A stretch of DNA of 16,521 bases from JAKFEW01 sp036675505 (GCA_036675505.1 JAKFEW010000026.1:1-16521), one strand, 5' to 3'; counted from the stretch's first letter, positions 6,638 to 14,726 are shown. The notes: generated from the sequence alone by a model not told the origin. Translations and numbers: made by a program.

Positions 6638-6657
6638 CGCGCGGGCTTCCCCGCGCG
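6638..6657 (+). other. Strong hairpin at the 5' end of the ald leader
   Basis: CGCGCGGG-CTTC-CCCGCGCG is a perfect 8-bp GC stem closed by a CTTC tetraloop. It begins just after the predicted transcription start. No T-run follows, so it is a poor intrinsic terminator for the amylase gene. A 5' mRNA-stabilising or regulatory hairpin fits its place better. Confidence 0.5.
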
Positions 6658-6694
6658 TCGGCCCCCACCCCCGTCGATCGAAGGAGACCGACCC

Positions 6695-7792
6695 GTGATC
6701 ATCGGCGTGCCCACCGAAATCAAGAACAACGAGAACCGCGTGGCCCTGACCCCTGCGGGCGCCATGGCGCTGAAGCAGGCTGGGCACACGGTGCTGGTGC
6801 AGGCCGGCGCCGGCCTCGGCAGCGGGATGACCGACGACGAGTACGTTGCGGCGGGCGCCGAGATCGTGCCCGGCGCGGCCGACGCCTGGGGTCGTGCCGA
6901 GATGGTCGTGAAGGTCAAGGAGCCGATTGCGGTCGAGTATCAATACCTGCGCAAGGACCTCACGCTCTTCACCTACCTGCACCTCGCGGCGGACGCGGCG
7001 CTCACCGAAGCGCTGATCAAGAGCGGCATCACGGCGATCGCCTACGAGACCGTCCAGCTGGCCGACCGCTCGCTGCCCCTGCTCACGCCGATGAGCGAGA
7101 TCGCGGGCCGCATGTCGGTACAAGCCGGCGCTTACTACCTCGAGAAGGCCCACGGCGGCCGCGGCGTGCTGCTCGGCGGCGTGCCCGGCGTGCCACCGGC
7201 GGACGTGGTCGTCATCGGCGGCGGCGTGAGCGGCACCCACGCTGCGAAGATGGCGCTCGGCCTGGGCGCCCAGGTGCAAATCCTCGACATCAACCTCGAC
7301 CGCCTGCGGTACCTCGAGGACGTGCTCCACGGCCGCGTGATCACCCAGATGTCGAGCCCGCTGAACATCGCCCGCGCGGTGCGCGGCGCCGACCTCGTGA
7401 TCGGCGCGGTCCTGATCCCGGGCGCCGCGGCGCCGTGCCTCGTGACCCACGAGATGGTCAGGACCATGAAGAAGGGCTCGGTCATCGTCGACATCGCGAT
7501 CGACCAGGGCGGCTGCATCGAGACCATCAAGGCCACGACGCACGCGGACCCTGTCTTCGACGTCGACGGCGTGATCCACTACGGGGTCGCGAACATCCCG
7601 GGCGCGGTGCCCCGCACCAGCACGTTTGCGCTCAGCAACGCGACCCTGCCCTATATGCTTCAGCTCGCGAACAAGGGCGCGGAGCGGGCGATGGCCGAGA
7701 ACGCGGCCCTCACGCTCGGCCTCAACGTCCAGGGCGGCAAGATCACCCACGACGCGGTCAAGGCGGCCCACAAGCAGCTCGCCACGGCGTAA
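6695..7792 (+). CDS. ald: Alanine dehydrogenase
   Basis: NAD-dependent interconversion of L-alanine with pyruvate and ammonia, cytoplasmic. 365 residues from GTG 6695, with AAGGAGA seven bases upstream. Residues known from characterised Ald enzymes fall at equivalent numbers: Lys75 (VKVKEP), His96 (TYLHLA), Asp198 after the second Rossmann strand (ILDIN) and Asp270 (VDIAIDQGG). The dinucleotide site is VVVIGGGVSGTHAA (171-184), and the C-terminal YGVANIPGAVPRTST is diagnostic of the family. It appears to be monocistronic: its own extended -10 promoter lies upstream and a strong hairpin follows its stop. With the nearby gdhA it gives the organism two ammonia-linked amino-acid dehydrogenases. 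Confidence 0.96.
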   Translation: MIIGVPTEIKNNENRVALTPAGAMALKQAGHTVLVQAGAGLGSGMTDDEYVAAGAEIVPGAADAWGRAEMVVKVKEPIAVEYQYLRKDLTLFTYLHLAADAALTEALIKSGITAIAYETVQLADRSLPLLTPMSEIAGRMSVQAGAYYLEKAHGGRGVLLGGVPGVPPADVVVIGGGVSGTHAAKMALGLGAQVQILDINLDRLRYLEDVLHGRVITQMSSPLNIARAVRGADLVIGAVLIPGAAAPCLVTHEMVRTMKKGSVIVDIAIDQGGCIETIKATTHADPVFDVDGVIHYGVANIPGAVPRTSTFALSNATLPYMLQLANKGAERAMAENAALTLGLNVQGGKITHDAVKAAHKQLATA

Positions 7793-7807
7793 CACCCGAA
7801 CCCCGAC

Positions 7808-7834
7808 GCGGCCCGCCTCAAATAGGCGGGCCGC
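7808..7834 (+). terminator. Hairpin terminator after ald
   Basis: GCGGCCCGCCT-CAAAT-AGGCGGGCCGC is a perfect 11-bp stem with a 5-nt loop, 15 bp after the ald stop. The following TCACTTC is only mildly T-rich, so termination efficiency is uncertain, but placement and stability fit an intrinsic terminator. Confidence 0.65.
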
Positions 7835-7854
7835 TCACTTCGAGGAGGTCATCT

Positions 7855-9552
7855 TTGTCCCGTCCTATCCTCCCCGTCCCCCTCATCCTAGCCGCCGTGC
7901 TGCTCGTCCCGGCCCCCGGCCTCGCGGCGCCCGCGGAGAAGCTGGTCAACGCCGCGAGCCGGATCGACGGCGTGACCGTTTACCCCGACCGCGCGCAGGT
8001 GCGCCGCGTCGCCCGCGTCGAGCTCGAAGCCGGCCTGTACCGGGTCCGCTTCCCACGCCTGGCGCGCACCTTGATGGCGGACTCCGTCCGCGTCGGCGGC
8101 GAGGGCACGGCGAACGTCGTGTTGCACGGCTTCGACCTACGCACGGATTACCTCGGCACCTCGCCCACCAAGGAAGTGGCGGATCTCGAGGCCCAGCTCG
8201 TGAAGCTCAACGACCGCGATCGCGCGCTCAACGACCAACGCAACGTGCACCAGCGCCAGCTCGACACGCTCGTCGAGACCGCCGAGAAAGCCGCGACGGG
8301 GCTTTCCGCCCAGCTCGCCGCCGGCAAGGCCAGCCTCAAGGTCTGGACCGAGCTGCTCGGCTACCTGAAAGCCCAGCGAGCCGCCGAGTCGAGCGCCATC
8401 CGTGGCATCGATCAGCTCAAGCGCACGCTGGCGACCGAGATCACGGGCGTGCGCACCAAGCTCAACAAGCTGCGGGGCTTCCGCCGGGAGGAGGTCTACC
8501 AGATCGACGTGACCGTCGAGGCCCAGCGGGCAGGCACCCTGGACCTCACGCTCGAATACGTGCAGCCGGGCGCGAGTTGGGCGCCCGCATACGACGCGCG
8601 GCTCGATCCCAAGGGCGAGCGGCTCGACTGGCGTTATTACGGCGTGGTGCGCCAGTCGACCGGCGAGGACTGGAAAAACGTCGCGTTGCGGCTCTCGACG
8701 GCCCGCCCCGCCTCGGGCAGCCACCCGCCGACCGTCGTTCCCTGGTTCCTCTCCCTCTGGCAGCCCGCGCCGCCGCCCGCGCCGTCGGCGCGGGGGATGG
8801 CCGCGGCCAGGCCCAGCCAGAACGTCTTCAACCAGCGTCGCAACCGCATGGCCAGGGACGAGGCCGAAGCCGATATGCCCGCGCCCGAGCCCGAAGAGGC
8901 GCGTGAGGCCGTGGCCGCCGTGGCCGACCAGGGCACCTCGGTGACGCTCGAGGTGCCGCGGCGCCTGGACATCCCGAGCGACGGCGAGCCGCACCAGACC
9001 CCGATCGGCGCGACGACCCTCAAGCCGAAGATAGCCTACCGCGTGGTGCCGCGCGTGACGCCCGAGGCGTTCCTCGAGGTCGAGGCCGTCCACCCGGGCC
9101 CCTGGCCGCTGCTCGCGGGCCCAGTGAAGGCCTTCGTCGGCAAGGACTATGTGGGCACCACGCCGCTGCGCGAGGACATCGTGCCGAACCAGCGCTTCAA
9201 CATGCCGATGGGCGTCGATCGCTCGATGCAGGTGAAGCGCACGCGCCTCGCCAAGCAGGTGGGCGAGACCGGGCTGATCGGCAAGCGCGGGTTCGCCGAA
9301 TACCGTTACGAAGTGACGGTGGCGAACTTCAAGAGCCAGCCCGCCGCGGTCACCGTGATCGAGCCGACCCCGCAGGTCACGGACGACGCGATCACCGTCG
9401 CCCTGACGCGCGCGACGCATGCCCCGGCCCAGGACGCGCCGCCGGGGCAGGTGCGCTGGAAACTGGACGTGAAGCCCGGCGAGAAGAAGGTGCTGCAGTG
9501 GGGCTACCGGGTGGAGTGGCCGCCCGGGCAGCAGCCGACGGGCCTGGAGTAG
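7855..9552 (+). CDS. Exported DUF4140/DUF4139 (mucoidy inhibitor A-like) protein
   Basis: 565 residues from TTG 7855. The frame is open far upstream inside ald, but GAGGAGGT at 7841-7848 and an immediate signal peptide (SRPILPVPLILAAVLLVPAPGLAAPA) fix this start. The N-terminal region (about 37-100) has the DUF4140 pattern (GVTVYPDRAQVRRVARVELE...). A likely coiled coil covers about 107-210. The DUF4139 beta-rich region follows from about 230 (LEYVQPGASWAPAYDARLD, GEDWKNVALRLSTARP) and ends KVLQWGYRVEWP. A Pro/Ala/Glu-rich insert around 300-360 interrupts the DUF4139 region, as is common in the family. Family members are exported, of unknown biochemical function, some annotated mucoidy inhibitor MuiA. 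The preceding hairpin suggests separate transcription or read-through from ald. Confidence 0.88.
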   Translation: MSRPILPVPLILAAVLLVPAPGLAAPAEKLVNAASRIDGVTVYPDRAQVRRVARVELEAGLYRVRFPRLARTLMADSVRVGGEGTANVVLHGFDLRTDYLGTSPTKEVADLEAQLVKLNDRDRALNDQRNVHQRQLDTLVETAEKAATGLSAQLAAGKASLKVWTELLGYLKAQRAAESSAIRGIDQLKRTLATEITGVRTKLNKLRGFRREEVYQIDVTVEAQRAGTLDLTLEYVQPGASWAPAYDARLDPKGERLDWRYYGVVRQSTGEDWKNVALRLSTARPASGSHPPTVVPWFLSLWQPAPPPAPSARGMAAARPSQNVFNQRRNRMARDEAEADMPAPEPEEAREAVAAVADQGTSVTLEVPRRLDIPSDGEPHQTPIGATTLKPKIAYRVVPRVTPEAFLEVEAVHPGPWPLLAGPVKAFVGKDYVGTTPLREDIVPNQRFNMPMGVDRSMQVKRTRLAKQVGETGLIGKRGFAEYRYEVTVANFKSQPAAVTVIEPTPQVTDDAITVALTRATHAPAQDAPPGQVRWKLDVKPGEKKVLQWGYRVEWPPGQQPTGLE

Positions 9553-9554
9553 AC

Positions 9555-9572
9555 GGGGGCCGACCGGCCCCC
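9555..9572. terminator. Bidirectional hairpin between convergent genes
   Basis: GGGGGCC-GACC-GGCCCCC forms a 7-bp all-GC stem in the 31-bp gap between the DUF4139 gene (plus) and the membrane-protein gene (minus). It has no T-tract on either side; its position suggests a shared terminator. Confidence 0.5.
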
Positions 9573-9583
9573 GGGCATTACCG

Positions 9584-10198
9584 TCAGCCAGGCTTGAAGG
9601 GGATCCCCATGGCGTCCTCGTCGTCGCCGCGCGGCAGCGCGCCGAGGGGCAGGCGGTCGCGCACGCCGTCGATCACGAGCACGACGCCCGAGTGGACCGC
9701 GAAGGTGATGGTCATCGGCTGGCCGACCGCCGTCGCGAGCCAACGGGCGGGCGTCACCTCGAAGCGACGCCCGGCGAGCACCAGCCAGAACCGACGCGGA
9801 GCGCCTCGCTCAGCCTTGCGCTGGTACCAAGGCTTGAGGGTCTCGTCGGCCTTGGCCTCGACCGTGCCGTTCACCTCTTCGGCCGCGCGATCAGCCAGGT
9901 CCTCGCCGAGCCGGCCGCGCAGGCGCAGGTCGCCGCGGCGAAGCTGCGGGGTGCGGGGCCCCTTGCCGCTGTAAGCGATCACGGCCCAGGTGAGCGCCGC
10001 GAGTATCGCCACGGCCAGCAGCAGCGCCACTTGATCGCCGCCGAGCCCCCGGCGCGGCCCGATCGCCGCGATGAGGAAGCCGAGCGGCAGCGCGGCGAGG
10101 CCGAGCGTGAGCAGCGCTCCCTGGAGGGCCGCGTCGAGACCGGCTTTGAGCAGCGATAGATATTCGCGTTCCTCGCTGGACAGCGGGCGGCTGGACAC
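9584..10198 (-). CDS. Two-helix membrane protein of unknown function
   Basis: 204 residues from GTG 10198, preceded by GGAGA. The longer open frame to 10297 adds arginine-rich sequence overlapping the divergent promoter region and is unlikely. A short cytoplasmic N-terminus is followed by two hydrophobic helices (about 22-46 and 57-76), then about 125 residues with KPWYQRKAERGAPRRFWLVLAGRRFEVTPARW and GQPMTITFAVHSGVVLVIDG. That layout, a paired-helix anchor plus a small beta-rich tail binding something or presenting a V-x-G-x-x-F element, occurs in many uncharacterised membrane proteins. No named family was recognised. Divergent from the histidine kinase gene with a 100-bp gap. Confidence 0.7.
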   Translation of the reverse strand: MSSRPLSSEEREYLSLLKAGLDAALQGALLTLGLAALPLGFLIAAIGPRRGLGGDQVALLLAVAILAALTWAVIAYSGKGPRTPQLRRGDLRLRGRLGEDLADRAAEEVNGTVEAKADETLKPWYQRKAERGAPRRFWLVLAGRRFEVTPARWLATAVGQPMTITFAVHSGVVLVIDGVRDRLPLGALPRGDDEDAMGIPFKPG

Positions 10199-10227
10199 GG
10201 CGTTTCTCCGGGTGGACGGGCATGACC

Positions 10228-10279
10228 ATTCTACCCCGCGGCCTCGGCGGTTGCGGACGGGCCCGCCGGGGCATAAAAT
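10228..10279. promoter_or_regulatory. Divergent promoter region for the membrane protein and the GAF kinase
   Basis: Rightward: TTGCGG (10251-10256), a 17-bp spacer and TAAAAT (10274-10279), giving a leader of only about 13 nt before the kinase TTG. Leftward: TAGAAT read on the minus strand at 10233-10228 is a good -10, without a clear -35. The two candidates lie within about 50 bp, so polymerases could interfere. Confidence 0.45.
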
Positions 10280-10298
10280 CGGGACTGAGGATTCCACT

Positions 10299-12116
10299 TT
10301 GGATTACGCACCCCTGATTGCCGCGGACGCCCCCCTTGCGCCGGTGGATGCAGCCGTCGACATCAACCGGCTGTTCGCCGCTCGTGTGCCGCTCGAGGAC
10401 GTGATCAACAACGTGGCGCGCGAGATCGCGGCGTGGTCACGCTCGGATTGCTTGCTCCTGCTGGCCGACGCGCCTGGCGGCCAGCTTCAGGTCCGTGGCG
10501 TGGCCGCGGCACCGGCCGGCTACGGCCTGGCGGGTGGGGCGGCCAGCTACGCCTCGCTCGACGCCCACCTGTTGGGCCTGGACCCCTCGACCACGAGCCT
10601 TGCCCCCTGGCGCGACGCGCGGCGCGGCGCCCCCACGATCACGGACGACTTCGAGGCCGACGACCTGGATGGCGTCTGGAAGGCCCTCGGCGTGGGGCAC
10701 CTGATGGCGATGCCGTTGCGCAAGAGCCACGACATGCTCGGCTTGCTGATCGCCTGTCGCACTTCCGCCATGCCGACTTACGGGCCGACCGACGCCGCGA
10801 TTTTCGGGGCGCTCGCGGCCGAAATCTCGCGTGGCCTGGCCACGGCCACGCTGCTCGCCGAGGAGCGCTGGCAGCGCCAGAAGGCCGAGCTCATGTTCCA
10901 GGCCTCGAAGGCCATCCACACCGAGCTGCAGTTCGACCAGGCGGTGCGCGAGATCGCGCTGTTGCTCAAACAGTCGATCAGAGCGCCCTGGGTGGGCTGG
11001 CTCGAATTGCGGCCCGAGCGTGACGAGCTCGTCTTGATCGGGTCCACGCTGGAGCCCGCCAAAGATTTGCGGCTGGCCGACGCGCCGGTGCCGCTCGCGG
11101 CCTGGCCCGAGGTGCGGGAGATCTTCGCGGCCGGCCGGGAGACCGCCGGCCCTGGAGGCGCCCCACCGCACCTCACGCGCGTGACGCTGCCCGCGCCGCT
11201 CGCGCAGGCCGCGCATCCGCCCGAAGGCGAAGGCTGGGCGGTGCCGCTCCTTCACAAGCGAGAGCCGCAAGGCTTGCTCGTCGTGACCTGCGCGCCTGGC
11301 CAAACGGGGTTCCGGCCCGAGTCCCAGGAGGTGGCGGTGGCGATCGCCGAGCTGATGGCGCTCGCGCTCTCGAACCACCACCTGATCGAGGAGGAAGCCC
11401 GCGCCCGCATGCAGATCATCCGCGCCCAGGCGGCCGCCCAGGAGCGCGAGGTGCTGCTGCGTCAGATCGTTCATGACCTCCGCAACGCCACCCAGGCCAT
11501 GAGCCTCGTCGTCGAGGACATGGAGCTCGGTATCGGCCCGAACCCGCAGGTGCAGGCCGGTCTGGGCATCCTCAACAACCAGATCACCTTCATCTCGAAC
11601 TTCCTCAAGGAAAAGCTCGCCTGGATGGCGCAGGGCGAACGCCCCGGCCCCGGCGAGGTCGCGCGCCTCACCCAGGTCTTTGCGGCGATGGAAGACCGCT
11701 ACGGCCCGGCCGCGCGCGCCAAACACCAGCGCCTGATCGTCTCGGCGCCGGAGCCGGTGGAAATCGCGCTGTCGTCGGTCCAGCTCGAGCAGGTGCTCGG
11801 CAACCTGCTCGACAACGCGATCAAGTTCACGCAGGCGCACGGCGAGATCCGCGTGCGTGCTGATGTTTCCGATGGCTGGGTCACGATCTACGTCTCGGAC
11901 ACGGGGCCGGGCATCCCGGTCGAGGTGCGCCCGCACCTCGGCGAGGTCGGGCAGCGCGGGCACCACGCCATCGAGGGCGCGGGGCTCGGGCTGTCGAACG
12001 TGCGGCAGCTCGTCACGCGCGCCGGCGGCCTGTTCGGCTGCACGAGCTCGGAAAACATCGGCACGACGTTTCATGTGAGCCTGCCCAGCACCCTGTGGGG
12101 CCGGGTCATCAGCTAG
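10299..12116 (+). CDS. Soluble GAF-GAF sensor histidine kinase, orphan
   Basis: 605 residues from TTG 10299, with TGAGG upstream; the open frame continues further 5' but overlaps the divergent gene. No membrane segment is visible. Two GAF-like sensory domains (about 25-195 and 210-370) are followed by a helical region, a DHp helix with phospho-acceptor His392 in QIVHDLRNATQ, and a HATPase_c domain: N box NLLDNAIKF (Asn506), G1 box DTGPGIP (Asp534) and G2 box GAGLGLSNV. Between G1 and G2 the usual F-box phenylalanine is not obvious (RPHLGEVGQRGHHAIEG), so the ATP lid is atypical. It should autophosphorylate and pass phosphate to a response regulator, but none is encoded nearby. The ligand of the GAF domains cannot be read from sequence. 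Confidence 0.9.
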   Translation: MDYAPLIAADAPLAPVDAAVDINRLFAARVPLEDVINNVAREIAAWSRSDCLLLLADAPGGQLQVRGVAAAPAGYGLAGGAASYASLDAHLLGLDPSTTSLAPWRDARRGAPTITDDFEADDLDGVWKALGVGHLMAMPLRKSHDMLGLLIACRTSAMPTYGPTDAAIFGALAAEISRGLATATLLAEERWQRQKAELMFQASKAIHTELQFDQAVREIALLLKQSIRAPWVGWLELRPERDELVLIGSTLEPAKDLRLADAPVPLAAWPEVREIFAAGRETAGPGGAPPHLTRVTLPAPLAQAAHPPEGEGWAVPLLHKREPQGLLVVTCAPGQTGFRPESQEVAVAIAELMALALSNHHLIEEEARARMQIIRAQAAAQEREVLLRQIVHDLRNATQAMSLVVEDMELGIGPNPQVQAGLGILNNQITFISNFLKEKLAWMAQGERPGPGEVARLTQVFAAMEDRYGPAARAKHQRLIVSAPEPVEIALSSVQLEQVLGNLLDNAIKFTQAHGEIRVRADVSDGWVTIYVSDTGPGIPVEVRPHLGEVGQRGHHAIEGAGLGLSNVRQLVTRAGGLFGCTSSENIGTTFHVSLPSTLWGRVIS

Positions 12117-12126
12117 TTGCAGGCGC

Positions 12127-12375
12127 TCAACGCCCCTCGCGCGGGTCCTCGGTAACGAATCCTTCCACCAGCCCGGTTTGCGGGTTGATCACCGCGCCGT
12201 CCTCCTCGACGTAGCGGATCGACTCGAGCTGCGGGCGGAGACTCTCTTTCACCGCTTCGATGTACTCGCGGCGCAACGACGCCTGCTCGCCTTTCTCGAT
12301 GGCGGTCAGACCCTCTGGCGTCTTGGCCTTGCGGGCCAACGCGTTGATGCGTTCGAGCTTGTCAGGGGTGATCAT
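12127..12375 (-). CDS. UPF0291/DUF896 small protein
   Basis: 82 residues, close to the usual ~77 of the YnzC/DUF896 family. The start MITPDKLERINALARKAKTPEGLT and the central EQASLRREYIEAVKESLRPQL are the family signature: a short helical hairpin, then ESIRYVEEDG. Members are best known from Firmicutes and their function is not established. The ATG at 12375 has GGAGGG eight bases upstream and overlaps the end of the DUF1284 gene by 14 bp, so the two are probably translationally coupled. An acidic C-terminal extension (NPQTGLVEGFVTEDPREGR) goes beyond the core. Confidence 0.85.
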   Translation of the reverse strand: MITPDKLERINALARKAKTPEGLTAIEKGEQASLRREYIEAVKESLRPQLESIRYVEEDGAVINPQTGLVEGFVTEDPREGR

Positions 12376-12826
12376 CGGGCGCGCCCTCCGGCTCCATCTT
12401 AGCAGCCCCGGCTGGCCGCGTAAGCGGGCTGGCCATCCCGTAGGGGCCCTTCTCGGTACAGCGCGGCAGCCACTCGCAACCTGGGCAGACGGCCTGCATC
12501 AACGCTTCCCGTCGCGCGAGCACGGCCCAGTGGGCCGCCTCGAGATCGAGCTCATCGCCGGGCTGCCAGCCCATCGCCTCGAGCAGCGCGTCGTCCCGCC
12601 GCATGATCGAGGCCTGGAACTCGCAAGACCGGCCATCCGGTTGCAACGACGGACAGGCCCCGCAGATGCCATCGGCCTGGCTGGCCACGCGCACGCGGCT
12701 CGCGCCCCGCGATCGCACGTCCGCCATGAGGGCTGTGAAGTTGTCGGTGAAGCCGGCGGAATAGCCCGCGCCGCGGTAGTGCAGCGTGCAGAGGAAATGG
12801 TGGCCCCGAAGCTCCAGGTCGGACAC
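12362..12826 (-). CDS. DUF1284 cysteine-rich protein
   Basis: 154 residues from GTG 12826. GGGGAG lies somewhat far upstream, and longer in-frame sequence is not family-like and overlaps ribBA. The N-terminus LELRGHHFLCTLHYRGAGYS is characteristic of DUF1284. Seven cysteines are present: Cys13, Cys55, Cys58 and Cys68 (CGACPSLQPDGRSC), and Cys114, Cys117 and Cys123 (CPGCEWLPRC). Their spacing suggests a metal or iron-sulfur site; this is inference, as the family has no established function. It lies 31 bp downstream of ribBA on the same strand and overlaps the DUF896 gene by 14 bp, so it is probably part of the rib transcript. The C-terminal 20 residues are low-complexity. Confidence 0.82.
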   Translation of the reverse strand: MSDLELRGHHFLCTLHYRGAGYSAGFTDNFTALMADVRSRGASRVRVASQADGICGACPSLQPDGRSCEFQASIMRRDDALLEAMGWQPGDELDLEAAHWAVLARREALMQAVCPGCEWLPRCTEKGPYGMASPLTRPAGAAKMEPEGAPDDHP

Positions 12827-12857
12827 AGGATCTAAATCTCCCCGTCGGCCATCTTGG

Positions 12858-14072
12858 TTACAACAAGTGACCCAGCTTGGCGGCCTTCGTGCCCAGGTAG
12901 TGGCGGTTGTGGACGTTGGCCTCGACCTGGATCGGCACGCGGTCGACCACCTCGAGACCATAGCCTTCGAGCCCGACGACCTTGCGCGGGTTGTTGGTGA
13001 GCAGCCGCATCGAGGTGATGCCCAGGTCGACCAGGATCTGCGCGCCCACGCCGTACTTGCGGAGATCAGGCGCGAAGCCGAGCTCCTTGTTCGCCTCGAC
13101 GGTGTCGAGGCCTTCGTCCTGGAGCGCATAGGCCTGCAGCTTGTTGATCAGGCCGATGCCGCGGCCCTCCTGCTTGAGGTAGACGAAAACGCCACGGCCT
13201 TCGCGGCGGATGGCCTCGAGGGCGGCATCGCGCTGTTCCCCGCAATCGCAGCGGCGCGAGCCCAGCGCGTCGCCCGTGAGGCACTCCGAGTGCATCCGCA
13301 CGAGCGTGCCCGGCAGGGACGGGTCGCCGAGCACCATGGCGACGTGCTCCGTGCTGTCGAGCGTATTCTCGTAGCCGTAGATCTCGAAATCGCCCCAGTG
13401 GCTCGGCAATTTGGCCCTCGCACGGCGCACCACGAAACGCTCGCTGGTCAGCCGGTACTCGATCAGGCGGGCGATCGACGTGAGCAGCAACCCATGTTCC
13501 TTGGCGAAGCTCGCGAGCTCCGGCAAGCGCGACATGGTGCCATCCGGGTTGAGCACCTCGCAGATCACGCCCGCAGGCGGGAGGCCCGCGAGGTTCGCGA
13601 GATCCACGGCGGCTTCGGTGTGGCCGGCGCGCTCGAGCACGCCGCCTGGGCGGGCCACGACGGGGAAGATGTGGCCAGGCCGGCGCAGGTCGGCGGGGCG
13701 CGCCTCGGGGTCGATCGTGACCTGCACGGTGCGCGCCCGGTCCGCGGCGCTGATGCCCGTCGTGGTGCCGTCGGTCGCGTCGACCGAGACCGTGAAGGCC
13801 GTGCTCTGGGGGTCGGTGTTCTGCGCGCTCATGGGCTCGAGTTTGAGGCGGTGGGCCTGCTCGGGCGGGATGGCGAGGCAGATCAGGCCGCGGCCGTGCG
13901 TGGCCATGAAGTTGATGATTTCCGCGTCGGTCGTGGCTGCTGCCGCGATGAGATCGCCCTCGTTCTCGCGGTCCTCGTCGTCGACCACCAACACCATGCG
14001 ACCGGCCCGCAGCGCTTCGAGCACCTGCGGAATATCAGCGAACGCAAACTCGTCGTGTCCCTTGGTTTCCAT
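12858..14072 (-). CDS. ribBA: Bifunctional DHBP synthase / GTP cyclohydrolase II
   Basis: 404 residues supplying both early branches of riboflavin synthesis: ribulose 5-phosphate to 3,4-dihydroxy-2-butanone 4-phosphate, and GTP to 2,5-diamino-6-ribosylamino-pyrimidinone phosphate. The RibB domain (about 9-207) has DDEDRENEGD (31-40), RPGHIFPV and GHTEAAVDL. The RibA domain (about 212-400) has the zinc cysteines 264, 275 and 277 in SECLTGDALGSRRCDCGEQ and the GTP-site QEGRGIGL (301-308). Both active sites look complete, so both activities are expected. The ATG is 3 bp after the ribE stop with only a weak GGGG upstream, so translation is probably coupled. Third gene of the ribD-ribE-ribBA operon. 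Confidence 0.97.
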   Translation of the reverse strand: METKGHDEFAFADIPQVLEALRAGRMVLVVDDEDRENEGDLIAAAATTDAEIINFMATHGRGLICLAIPPEQAHRLKLEPMSAQNTDPQSTAFTVSVDATDGTTTGISAADRARTVQVTIDPEARPADLRRPGHIFPVVARPGGVLERAGHTEAAVDLANLAGLPPAGVICEVLNPDGTMSRLPELASFAKEHGLLLTSIARLIEYRLTSERFVVRRARAKLPSHWGDFEIYGYENTLDSTEHVAMVLGDPSLPGTLVRMHSECLTGDALGSRRCDCGEQRDAALEAIRREGRGVFVYLKQEGRGIGLINKLQAYALQDEGLDTVEANKELGFAPDLRKYGVGAQILVDLGITSMRLLTNNPRKVVGLEGYGLEVVDRVPIQVEANVHNRHYLGTKAAKLGHLL

Positions 14073-14075
14073 AGA

Positions 14076-14723
14076 TTAGAACCCCTGCCTAGCCAGCTCC
14101 TCGAGGGTCAACCCCGCGTCGCCCGCCCGGGAGCCGCCGAGCAAACGCTCGACGTACTTGCCCAGGATGTCGACCTCGATGTTGACACGATCTCCCGGCC
14201 GGCGGTCCTGGAGCGCGGTGCTCCGCCAGGTATGCGGGATGATCGTCAAATCGAAATGCCCCTCAGCGCCTGCGGCCAAGGGGTTGTGGCATGCCACGAT
14301 CGTCAGGCTGACGCCGTCGACCGTGATCGAGCCCTTCGGCACCATGTATTTGGTCAAGGCCGGTGGCACGGTCACCGCGAGGTGCACGCCCTCGCGCTCG
14401 TGCATCGAGGCCACTTGCCCCACGCCGTCGACATGGCCCATCACCAGGTGCCCGCCGAGGCGCGTGCCGAGCGTGAGGGCCTGCTCGAGGTTGACCCGAT
14501 CGCCGGTCCGTAGGTTCCCGATCGTCGTGATATCACGCGTCGTGGCGGAGTAATCCATCCAGACCACGTCGACATCCTTGCGCGCGACCGTCAGACAGAC
14601 GCCGTTGGTCGCCACCGAGTCGCCGAGTGCGGCCGAGGCTGCGATGCGGGGAGCGCGGATCGCGAGCTCGCCCCGCTTGTGAACGGTGACGATCCCCAGT
14701 TCCTCGACGATCCCGGTGAACAT
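14076..14723 (-). CDS. ribE: Riboflavin synthase, alpha chain
   Basis: Converts two 6,7-dimethyl-8-ribityllumazine molecules to riboflavin plus a pyrimidine by dismutation. 215 residues with two homologous lumazine-binding domains: the first opens MFTGIVEELGIV and contains SVATNGVCLTV, the second starts near GHLVMGHVDGVG and contains ITVDGVSLTIV, then IIPHTWRST. A short C-terminal helix region (DILGKYVERLL) mediates trimerisation in the family. The start is 3 bp after the ribD stop, with no strong separate ribosome-binding site. The expected lumazine synthase partner, RibH, is not in the window. Confidence 0.96.
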   Translation of the reverse strand: MFTGIVEELGIVTVHKRGELAIRAPRIAASAALGDSVATNGVCLTVARKDVDVVWMDYSATTRDITTIGNLRTGDRVNLEQALTLGTRLGGHLVMGHVDGVGQVASMHEREGVHLAVTVPPALTKYMVPKGSITVDGVSLTIVACHNPLAAGAEGHFDLTIIPHTWRSTALQDRRPGDRVNIEVDILGKYVERLLGGSRAGDAGLTLEELARQGF

Positions 14724-14726
14724 CGG

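Noticed and set aside
5023..6918. 631-codon minus-strand open frame antisense to the amylase
   Set aside because: Its Val/Ala/His/Asp-rich translation mirrors the amylase codons and it spans the ald promoter region; the GH13 gene explains the sequence.
10437..12074. 545-codon minus-strand frame antisense to the histidine kinase
   Set aside because: Composition is of the antisense type (Arg/Asp/His/Leu) with no motif; the kinase has intact H, N and G boxes.
12786..14513. 575-codon plus-strand frame antisense to ribBA and ribE
   Set aside because: It crosses two well-supported genes and their junction without any family feature.
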